Positions 47,743 through 57,903 of a stretch of 64,000 nt of DNA are shown here, piece after piece; the first letter of the stretch is position 1, and the number at the start of each line of letters is the position of its first letter. This DNA comes from JAAXGX01 sp965203565. GTDB taxonomy: Bacteria; Acidobacteriota; Vicinamibacteria; Vicinamibacterales; UBA8438. Both the position numbers and the translations under genes were made by a program. The stretch lies in NCBI GenBank assembly GCA_965203565.1, contig OZ241896.1, forward strand, positions 1,922,001 through 1,986,000, written 5' to 3'. The notes below the pieces were generated by a model. The model did not search any database. It worked only from the letters and a program-made list of their open reading frames with translations, and had not been told where the DNA came from.

Positions 47743-47861
47743 CGTACGGCCGGCGGCTGATGGTGAGAGGCCTGCTGCATTCGACCGGCGATGCATCCCG
47801 ATACATGGCTCTTCGGTGACGTGCGTGGCTGCTGGCGGTCCGTGGTGAAACCCCGCGTCGC

Positions 47862-49913
47862 ATGACGACCGACGACGCGGGCGCCCTCGGCGCCCCTGAC
47901 GCATTCGGCCCCTTTCGCGTGATGCACCAGATCGGGGTCGGCGTCCTCGGCCCTGTCTATCGCGTGTACAACCCGACGCGCGACAGCCTCTTCGCCGTCA
48001 AGGCGTTCCACGTCGACCTCACACCCGAGCAGGCGCAGAAGCTGGCGGCGCTCCTCGAACGCCTTGCGGAGGCCGGGCCGTTCCATGCCGGCGTGGTCGC
48101 GGCGACGGCGGCGGGCGTCGAGGACGGCGTCCCGTTTCTCGCCCAGGAATACGTCGCCGCCGAATCGCTCGACGTTGCGATGCGGCACTACGCGCCGATC
48201 GCGCTCGGAACGGCGCTGCCGCTGATTCGCCGGTTGGCGGAGGCGGTCGATGCGGCGCACGCGCGCGGCATCGTCCACGGCGGCCTGCACCTTCGCGACG
48301 TCTTCTTCACGCCCGGCGGCGCGCGGATGACCGGGTTCGGCGTGGTCGCGGCGATAGAGAAGGTCGGCTTCTCCGGACCGCTGCGCAGGCCGTACGCCGC
48401 GCCGGAGGTGGTCGCCGGCCAGGCCTGGGGCCCCGAGGCCGATCGGTACTCGCTCGCGGCCGTTGCGTACGAGCTGCTGACCGGCAAGCGGGCGGCCGGG
48501 ACGGCGGAGCAGATCGCCGCCCGGCTCGGCGCGGTCGACAAGGTCGAGGATCTCGGGTCGATGCAGGCGGCTTTCGCCACCGCTCTGGCCGGCAAGCCGG
48601 AGGGCCGGTATCCGGACGCCTTCCGCTTCGCGTCGGATCTGCATGCCGCGGCGGGCGTCGAGATCGACGATCCGCCCGCGCCGCCGGCGCCCGTCGTTGC
48701 GCCGGAAACGTCCAAGCCGCCCGTGCGGGTCGATCGGCGGGGCGCCGCCGCCGCATCGGATGCGGGCGGGCGGCAGGACGAGCTGCCGCTGGCGGCGCCG
48801 GCCGAACCTGCGATAGATGCGGCGGCCGGGCGGCCGGACGGCTTCGACGAACCGGACGACGTCGAGGACGGCTTCGACCCGGAGGACGTCGCCGATGGAC
48901 CGGACCGCCGGAAGGTGCAGGACGTCCCCGATCCGGGCGCTCCTGTCGGAGCCTCGTCCGACGGCGAGGCGTACGCGCAACGCCGATCCTGGATGTCCGG
49001 TTCAGGGCCGGCGATAGTGGTCATGCTGTGCATCGGGGCGGCCGCCGCGTACTTCGTCGGCTTTCGACTGGCCGGCGGCTACGCGCCGGGGAGCGGGCGC
49101 GCCGGCGACGGCGAGATTGCGAGCCCCCGGACCGAACTGGAGGCGGCCGGCGACGCCGGCGCCGGCCTGGCCGGCGCGTCGCGCGATCCGGCCGCCGTCG
49201 GCGCCGAGCCGGACGGTCCGCCGGCCGAGTCCGCGGCGCCCGCGCCGCCGGTCACTTCGCGGCCCGTGATCTCGCCGCCGATCATGCGCCCGCCGGCCGA
49301 GCCGTTGCTCCCGCCGATTGATCCGCCGCCCCCGCCGGCCGCGCCGCCGCCCCCGCCGATTGATCCGTCGCCCCCGCCGGCCGATCCGGCCGCCGCGCCC
49401 GCGGGCGAGGACCGACCACCGGCGCCGGCCGCCGCGCCCGAGCCGCCGCCGGCCGAGAGCTGGCTGCTCGTTCGGACCACGCCGCCCGGCGCGGCGGTGG
49501 CGGTGAACGGTGAGGACCGCGGCCGCACGCCGCTGTCGATCCGGAACCTGCCGTTCGGCGCCTACCGCGTCGAGGTGAGCCGCTCCGGGTTTGAGCCCCA
49601 GGCGCGGGAGATGATGCTGTCGCCGGCCGATCCGGTCGCCGCGATCGAGATCGATCTGCTCCCGGCGCCGGCTCCGCCCGCCGCGGCGGCGGCCGGCTCC
49701 ATCGTGGTCGAGTCCCGTCCGGCCGGCGCCACGGTCATCCTGGACGGCCGCGTGGTCGGCGCGACGCCCGCCGTCGTCGCCGACGTCGCGGCCGGAATCC
49801 ACCAGGTGCGCATCGAGCGCGACGGCTACCGGCCGTGGGTCGCGGACGTCGAAGTCGAGGGGTCCGATCAGGTGCGGGTCGCCGCATCGCTCGACCATCT
49901 TCCCGGGCGATGA
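47862..49913 (+). CDS. membrane pseudokinase with two PEGA domains
   Basis: 683 residues. A kinase-like domain (about 15-270) keeps the ATP lysine in FAVKAFH (Lys about 47) and ADRYSLAAVAYELLTGKRA. However HRD is replaced by HGG (VHGGLHLRDVFF) and DFG by GFG (MTGFGVV), so both catalytic Asp residues are gone. An acidic/Pro linker and one membrane helix (AIVVMLCIGAAAAYFVGF, about 384-401) follow, then a Pro-rich periplasmic stretch (IDPPPPPAAPPPPP). Two PEGA domains (about 533-590 and 611-668) close the protein. It probably links envelope status to a cytosolic partner. It overlaps carA by 4 nt. Confidence 0.83.
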   Translation: MTTDDAGALGAPDAFGPFRVMHQIGVGVLGPVYRVYNPTRDSLFAVKAFHVDLTPEQAQKLAALLERLAEAGPFHAGVVAATAAGVEDGVPFLAQEYVAAESLDVAMRHYAPIALGTALPLIRRLAEAVDAAHARGIVHGGLHLRDVFFTPGGARMTGFGVVAAIEKVGFSGPLRRPYAAPEVVAGQAWGPEADRYSLAAVAYELLTGKRAAGTAEQIAARLGAVDKVEDLGSMQAAFATALAGKPEGRYPDAFRFASDLHAAAGVEIDDPPAPPAPVVAPETSKPPVRVDRRGAAAASDAGGRQDELPLAAPAEPAIDAAAGRPDGFDEPDDVEDGFDPEDVADGPDRRKVQDVPDPGAPVGASSDGEAYAQRRSWMSGSGPAIVVMLCIGAAAAYFVGFRLAGGYAPGSGRAGDGEIASPRTELEAAGDAGAGLAGASRDPAAVGAEPDGPPAESAAPAPPVTSRPVISPPIMRPPAEPLLPPIDPPPPPAAPPPPPIDPSPPPADPAAAPAGEDRPPAPAAAPEPPPAESWLLVRTTPPGAAVAVNGEDRGRTPLSIRNLPFGAYRVEVSRSGFEPQAREMMLSPADPVAAIEIDLLPAPAPPAAAAAGSIVVESRPAGATVILDGRVVGATPAVVADVAAGIHQVRIERDGYRPWVADVEVEGSDQVRVAASLDHLPGR

Positions 49914-51046
49914 ACGCGGTCCTGGCCCTCGAGGACGGAACCTGGTTCCGGGGAGCCGCGGCCGGCGCGGAAGGGTCCGCGCGCGGCGAGGTCGTGTTCA
50001 ACACCAGCATGACCGGGTACCAGGAGGTGCTGACCGATCCGTCGTACTCGGGCCAGATCGTCACGATGACCTGCCCGCAGATCGGGAACTACGGCGTCGC
50101 GGCGGCCGACGTCGAGTCCGCGCGCCCCCAGGTCGCCGGGTTCGTCGTTCGCGACGCGTCTCCGGTCGCCAGCAACTGGCGCGCCGACGCCACGCTCCGC
50201 AGCTACCTCGTCGAGCACGGCGTGGTCGCCATCGCCGGGATCGACACCCGGGCGCTGACGCGGCTGCTGCGAACCGCCGGCGTGATGCGGGGGGTCATCG
50301 CCACCGGCGCGGCCGATCCCGAGGCGCTGATCGCCGAAGCGCGCAACGTTCCCGCCATTGAAGGAAGCGATCTCGTCCGGCGCGTGACCTGCGCCGAGCC
50401 GATCGAGTGGGAGCCGCCGGCGGACGACCCGCCGGCGGCGTTCCGGGTCGAGCCGATCCGGCGCAGCGGCCGGCCGTTGCGGATCGCCGCGTACGACCTG
50501 GGGATGAAGCGGAACATCCTCCGCCGGTTCGCCGCGTACGGGTGCCGGGTGACGGTGTTCCCGGCGCACACGCCGGCGGAGACGCTGCTGGCGGCGGAGC
50601 CGGACGGGGTCTTCCTGAGCAACGGGCCGGGCGACCCGGCGCCGCTCGACTACGCGGTGACCAACGCCCGGGCGCTGATCGACGCCGACCTGCCGGTGTT
50701 CGGCATCTGCCTGGGGCACCAGGTGCTCGGTCTGGCGATGGGCGCGCGGACGTACAAGCTGAAGTTCGGGCATCGGGGCGCCAACCATCCGGTCAAGAAC
50801 CTCGCGACCGGGCAGGTCGAGATCACCTCCCAGAACCACGGCTTCGCCGTCGAGCGGGAATCGGCGCCGAGCGACGTCGCAGTGACGCACGTCAACTTGT
50901 ACGACGGGACGGTCGAAGGGCTGCGCCACGCGCGCCGGCCCGTCTTCTGCGTGCAGTACCACCCGGAGGCGTCGCCCGGGCCCCACGACGCCGACTACCT
51001 GTTCTCGGAGTTCATCGAGACGATGCAGCGCCGGAGCGGCGCCTGA
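49910..51046 (+). CDS. carA: carbamoyl-phosphate synthase small subunit
   Basis: Glutamine amidotransferase subunit for carbamoyl phosphate (arginine and pyrimidines). The 378-residue product has the CarA N-domain (GEVVFNTSMTGYQEVLTDPS, then GIDTRALTRLLR). The class I GATase triad is in FGICLGHQVLG (Cys) and QYHPEASPGPHD (His, Glu). ATG 49910 overlaps the pseudokinase stop (ATGA). carB starts 11 nt downstream. Confidence 0.96.
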   Translation: MNAVLALEDGTWFRGAAAGAEGSARGEVVFNTSMTGYQEVLTDPSYSGQIVTMTCPQIGNYGVAAADVESARPQVAGFVVRDASPVASNWRADATLRSYLVEHGVVAIAGIDTRALTRLLRTAGVMRGVIATGAADPEALIAEARNVPAIEGSDLVRRVTCAEPIEWEPPADDPPAAFRVEPIRRSGRPLRIAAYDLGMKRNILRRFAAYGCRVTVFPAHTPAETLLAAEPDGVFLSNGPGDPAPLDYAVTNARALIDADLPVFGICLGHQVLGLAMGARTYKLKFGHRGANHPVKNLATGQVEITSQNHGFAVERESAPSDVAVTHVNLYDGTVEGLRHARRPVFCVQYHPEASPGPHDADYLFSEFIETMQRRSGA

Positions 51047-51057
51047 CCCCGACGATC

Positions 51058-54312
<3,255 letters not shown>

Positions 54313-54323
54313 CGCGCCGGCGG

Positions 54324-54342
54324 GTCCGGCGGCGCGCCGGAC
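54324..54342 (+). terminator. hairpin after carB, possible terminator
   Basis: GTCCGGC-GGCGC-GCCGGAC forms a perfect 7-bp stem with a 5-nt loop, 12 nt after the carB stop. It is followed by GTTGGAAG rather than a T run, so intrinsic termination would be weak. Confidence 0.35.
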
Positions 54343-54360
54343 GTTGGAAGAAACTTCGCC

Positions 54361-54388
54361 TTGACACCCCGGCGGAAGCGCGTATACG
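54361..54388 (+). promoter_or_regulatory. near-consensus promoter upstream of the pentanucleotide tract
   Basis: Perfect TTGACA (54361-54366), a 16-nt spacer and TATACG (54383-54388); TACGCT at 54385 with an 18-nt spacer is the alternative. The predicted start is about 54395-54397. That is 2-4 nt before ATG 54399 and about 380 nt before the RTX gene. Confidence 0.6.
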
Positions 54389-54398
54389 CTACGCGGCC

Positions 54399-54563
54399 AT
54401 GACCGGCGCGCATCTCCTCGTTTCCTCGGTCTCGTCTCGTCTCGTCTCGTCTCGTCTCGTCTCGTCTCGTCTCGTCTCGTCTCGTCTCGTCTCGTCTCGT
54501 CTCGTCTCGTCTCGTCTCGTCTCGTCTCGTCTCGTCTCGTCTCGTCTCGTCTCGATTTTCTAG
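54399..54563 (+). CDS. possible leader ORF running through the TCTCG tract
   Basis: ATG 54399 lies almost at the predicted transcription start. The frame encodes MTGAHLLVSS and then a repeated five-residue unit VSSRL produced by the TCTCG tract, ending at TAG 54561-54563 just past the repeats. A gain or loss of 5-nt units would shift the frame. There is no homology to known proteins that I can recognise; it may be only a regulatory leader, or untranslated. Confidence 0.3.
   Translation: MTGAHLLVSSVSSRLVSSRLVSSRLVSSRLVSSRLVSSRLVSSRLVSSRLVSIF
54430..54554 (+). repeat. perfect (TCTCG)25 pentanucleotide microsatellite
   Basis: Twenty-five uninterrupted copies of TCTCG (CGAGA on the other strand), 125 nt. 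The length and perfection imply ongoing slippage. It lies in the predicted 5' leader of the RTX gene. It is neither a CRISPR array (no spacers) nor a multiple-of-three coding repeat. Confidence 0.97.
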
Positions 54564-54763
54564 CGCTTATCACAAATTCACGCGTCGCGCAAGCGAGCTG
54601 TCTTCGCCTGCGGACGCCGCCGTTGCGCCTGCCCGCGCCGCGGCCGCTCCCGGCGGCCGTCCGCGCCATCCGTCCGTTCGTTCGAGAGCGGGCCCGGCCC
54701 TCCTGCCGGCGCGGGGATTCTGCACGTTCGCGTAAACCTGACGGAATGAAACGCTCTTGAAGT

Positions 54764-54769
54764 GGAGGA
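54764..54769 (+). promoter_or_regulatory. ribosome-binding site for the RTX gene
   Basis: GGAGGA, 6 nt before ATG 54776. It is a strong Shine-Dalgarno and fixes the start codon. Confidence 0.7.
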
Positions 54770-54775
54770 ACGACC

Positions 54776-57760
54776 ATGGCGATTCTGATAGGAACGGATG
54801 ACGTCAACGACGTACTTACCGGAACCCCTCTCGCCGACACGCTGTCGGGCCTGGACGGCGCCGACACGCTGTCGGGCGGGGCCGGCCGTGACGTTCTGGA
54901 CGGCGGGGCCGGCCGGGACACGCTGGAGGGCGGCGCGGACCCGGACGTTCTGGACGGCGGTCCCGGCCGGGACGCGGTGGATTACCGGTCCTCGACCGGC
55001 GGCGTGAGGGTGAACCTGTCCGCGGGGACTGACGGCACGGCGTCCGGGGGCCATGCGCAAGGCGACACGATCAAGGGGTTCGAGCGGATTCATGGCTCGA
55101 ATCACGGCGACACGCTGACGGGCGGCGACTCGGGGGAGAAGGCGCACAACGAGCTGTTGGGCCGGGGAGGGGCCGACGTCCTGGACGGCCGGGCCGGCAA
55201 CGACACGCTGGAAGGGGGCGCGGGGGCGGACACCCTGAGAGGGGGCCTCGGCAAGGACGTGCTTGAGTACCGGTCCTCGACCGACGGCGTGACGGTGGAC
55301 TTGTCCCCGGCGACGGACACGGCGTCCGGGGGTCATGCGCAGAACGACGTGATCAGCGGCTTCGAGCACGTCACCGGCTCGAATCACGGCGACACGCTGA
55401 CGGGCGACTCGGAGCCCAACGAGTTGAAGGGTCTGGACGGTGACGACACCCTGGATGGCGGGGGCGGCAAAGACACGCTGGAAGGCGGCAAGGGAGCGGA
55501 CGATCTGGACGGGGGCGCCGGCCGTGACGCGTTGAGCTACCGGGGGTCGGACACCGGCGTGACGGTGAGCCTCAAGGACGACACGGCGTCCGGAGGCCAT
55601 GCGGGGAGCGGCGATCAGAAAGACACGATCAGCAATTTCGAGCGGGTCCATGGTTCGAAGTACGCCGACAGTCTGACGGGCGGCGACTCGGGGCCGGCGG
55701 CGCACAACGAGCTGTTGGGGCGTGGCGGCAACGACACGCTGAAGGGCGGCGGCGGCAACGACACGCTGGAAGGCGGCGAGGGTGCGGACAATCTGGACGG
55801 GGGCGCCGGCAAGGATGTGCTTGAGTACCGGTCCTCGGACGCCGGCGTGATGGTGTCCCTGTCTTCGTCGCCATGGTGGAGCCGGTCGTCCCGGGGGCAG
55901 ACGGCGCGCGGGGGTGATGCGGAAGGCGACACGATCAGCGGGTTCGAGCACGTCACCGGTTCGGAGCACGACGACGAGCTGACGGGCGACTCGGGGAACA
56001 ACAAGCTGAAGGGTCTCGGCGGCAACGACGCTCTGGGTGGCGGAGGAGGCGCCGACACGCTGGAAGGCGGGGAGGGCGACGACAGGATCTTTGATGGCGA
56101 GGACACTGTCGCCGACGTCCTGGATGGAGGTCCCGGCGACAATGACCGTTTGATCTATGGCAGTTCGCCCACCGGGGTGACGGTGGACCTGTCCACGAAC
56201 CCGGTCACGGCGTCCGGGGGGGCTGCGGCGGGAGATACGCTCCGGGAGTTCGAGGGGGTCGGCGGATCGTGGTACAACGACTTGCTGACTGGCAACTCGG
56301 GGAACAACTGGCTGAGGGGTTTTAGGGGCGACGACACGCTCCGGGGTGGGGAAGGACACGATGAGCTCTTTGGCAATAGCGGGGCGGACGTGCTCGATGG
56401 CGGAAATGGCAATGACACGCTGAAGGGCGGCTCGGGGGCGGACAGCCTGGTTGGAGGGCTGGGCGTGGACACGGTGACCTACGAAGGTTCGGATGTCGGC
56501 GTGACGGTGGACTTGTCCCCGAGGACGGGGCAAACGGCGTCCGGGGGTCAGGCGAGCGACGGCGCGCAGCACGACACGATCAGCGGGTTCGAGCACGTCA
56601 TCGGTTCGGAGCACGACGACGAGCTGACGGGCGACTCGGGGAACAACAAGCTGAAGGGCCTCGGCGGCAACGACGCTCTGAGTGGCGGAGGAGGCGCCGA
56701 CACGCTGGAAGGCGGGGAGGGCGACGACAGGATCTTTGATGGCGAGGACACTGTCGCCGACGTCCTGGATGGAGGTCCCGGCAACAATGACCGTTTGATC
56801 TATGGCAGTTCGCCCACCGGGGTGACGGTGGACCTGTCCACGAACCCGGTCACGGCGTCCGGGGGGGCTGCGGCGGGAGATACGCTCCGGGAGTTCGAGG
56901 GGGTCGGCGGATCGTGGTACAACGACTTGCTGACTGGCAACTCGGGGAACAACTGGCTGAGGGGTTTTAGGGGCGACGACACGCTCCGGGGTGGGGAAGG
57001 ACACGATGAGCTCTTTGGCAATAGCGGGGCGGACGTGCTCGATGGCGGAAATGGCAATGACACGCTGAAGGGCGGCTCGGGGGCGGACAGCCTGGTTGGA
57101 GGGCTGGGCGTGGACACGGTGACCTACGAAGGTTCGGATGTCGGCGTGACGGTGGACTTGTCCCCGAGGACGGGGCAAACGGCGTCCGGGGGTCAGGCGA
57201 GCGACGGCGCGCAGCACGACACGATCAGCGGGTTCGAGCACGTCATCGGTTCGGAGCACGACGACGAGCTGACGGGCGACTCGGGTCCCAACAAGCTGCA
57301 GGGCCTCGGCGGCGGCGACGAGCTGACGGGCGGCGCCGGCGACGACACGCTCAACGGCGGCGCGGGGGTGGACAAGCTGACCGGCGACGGCGGGACGATC
57401 AAGGGCGCGGACAAGTTCGTGTTCTCGGCGGCGTCCGATTCGCCGGCCGCGACGCCGGACACGATCCTCGACTTCTCGCCCTTGTCGTCGTCCACGGACG
57501 ACGACAAGGACCAGCTCGATCTGTCCGGCCTCGCGGAGGGGTTGGCGGATGGGTTGAGGTTCATCGAGGACGAGGACGGCGCGTTCACGAATTCGCCGGG
57601 CCAGGTGCGCTACGTGCATGTGACGTTGGGGTCGGGGTCGGAGGCGTCGGAGCACACGGACGTGCAGGTGGACGTGAACGGGAACGGGTCGCCCGACTTC
57701 GTGGTGCGGCTGCTCGGCGACCACTACGACTTGGCCGCCGGCGACTTCATACTGAGTTGA
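54776..57760 (+). CDS. RTX-type calcium-binding repeat protein, probably secreted
   Basis: 994 residues, acidic, with many GGxGxDxLx nonapeptides (for example GGAGRDVLDGGAGRDTLEGG). They are arranged as about eight larger modules, each with a strand such as GVTVDLS, then TASGG, then DTISGFEHV and GSxxxDxLTG. There is no N-terminal signal peptide. The C-terminal region (about 880-994; FVFSAASDSP, ILDFSP, DFILS) resembles the type I secretion end of RTX proteins. No enzymatic domain is visible, so an adhesin, matrix or S-layer-like role is most likely. Residues 385-599 and 600-814 are a recent duplication. No type I secretion genes are adjacent. Confidence 0.82.
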   Translation: MAILIGTDDVNDVLTGTPLADTLSGLDGADTLSGGAGRDVLDGGAGRDTLEGGADPDVLDGGPGRDAVDYRSSTGGVRVNLSAGTDGTASGGHAQGDTIKGFERIHGSNHGDTLTGGDSGEKAHNELLGRGGADVLDGRAGNDTLEGGAGADTLRGGLGKDVLEYRSSTDGVTVDLSPATDTASGGHAQNDVISGFEHVTGSNHGDTLTGDSEPNELKGLDGDDTLDGGGGKDTLEGGKGADDLDGGAGRDALSYRGSDTGVTVSLKDDTASGGHAGSGDQKDTISNFERVHGSKYADSLTGGDSGPAAHNELLGRGGNDTLKGGGGNDTLEGGEGADNLDGGAGKDVLEYRSSDAGVMVSLSSSPWWSRSSRGQTARGGDAEGDTISGFEHVTGSEHDDELTGDSGNNKLKGLGGNDALGGGGGADTLEGGEGDDRIFDGEDTVADVLDGGPGDNDRLIYGSSPTGVTVDLSTNPVTASGGAAAGDTLREFEGVGGSWYNDLLTGNSGNNWLRGFRGDDTLRGGEGHDELFGNSGADVLDGGNGNDTLKGGSGADSLVGGLGVDTVTYEGSDVGVTVDLSPRTGQTASGGQASDGAQHDTISGFEHVIGSEHDDELTGDSGNNKLKGLGGNDALSGGGGADTLEGGEGDDRIFDGEDTVADVLDGGPGNNDRLIYGSSPTGVTVDLSTNPVTASGGAAAGDTLREFEGVGGSWYNDLLTGNSGNNWLRGFRGDDTLRGGEGHDELFGNSGADVLDGGNGNDTLKGGSGADSLVGGLGVDTVTYEGSDVGVTVDLSPRTGQTASGGQASDGAQHDTISGFEHVIGSEHDDELTGDSGPNKLQGLGGGDELTGGAGDDTLNGGAGVDKLTGDGGTIKGADKFVFSAASDSPAATPDTILDFSPLSSSTDDDKDQLDLSGLAEGLADGLRFIEDEDGAFTNSPGQVRYVHVTLGSGSEASEHTDVQVDVNGNGSPDFVVRLLGDHYDLAAGDFILS
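55928..56572 (+). repeat. 645-bp tandem duplication, copy 1
   Basis: In-frame unit of 215 codons (residues 385-599 of the RTX protein). By eye it differs from copy 2 at four positions only: three change a residue (T/I, G/S, D/N) and one is silent. That is about 99% identity. Confidence 0.95.
56573..57217 (+). repeat. 645-bp tandem duplication, copy 2
   Basis: Directly adjoins copy 1, same length and frame (residues 600-814). The next bases (57218-57285) repeat the first 68 nt of the unit exactly before diverging. This gives a partial third copy and a likely recombination anchor. Confidence 0.95.
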
Positions 57761-57791
57761 TCGCGCCTGATTTGGGCGGTCCCGTGCACGC

Positions 57792-57828
57792 AATCCGCGA
57801 CGGGCCCGCCGCCGGGCGGTGGCGGATT
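57792..57828. terminator. imperfect hairpin after the RTX gene, possible terminator
   Basis: An outer stem AATCCGC/GCGGATT encloses an inner CCGCC/GGCGG stem with a GCCG loop, with an unequal internal bulge. There is no T run. It lies in the 143-nt gap before comEC and is the only structure I see there. Confidence 0.3.
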
Positions 57829-57903
57829 CTGCGTCTCGGCCGCCGTCCGTCCCGGCCGTGAACGGGTCGCCGCGGCTGGCCGCGGAGTTGCATCGGTCCG
57901 GGC

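Larger units (their letters stand above)
54313..54775. other. 463-nt intergenic region carB to RTX gene
   Basis: In order it holds a GC hairpin (54324-54342), a near-consensus promoter (54361-54388), a short leader frame starting at ATG 54399, and 25 perfect TCTCG repeats (54430-54554). A small AT-richer patch (about 54555-54583) follows, then about 140 nt of ordinary GC-rich sequence, then a strong ribosome-binding site before ATG 54776. Confidence 0.8.

Noticed and set aside
47663..47861. tRNA or small RNA in the divergent gap
   Set aside because: I see no cloverleaf, CCA end or strong hairpin with a T run; only candidate promoters.
46010..47863. Longer bshC starting near 47863
   Set aside because: The extra 67 codons lack similarity to BshC and run through the divergent promoter region; GTG 47662 fits better.
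54430..54554. TCTCG tract as a CRISPR array
   Set aside because: Units are 5 nt with no spacers, and there are no cas genes nearby.
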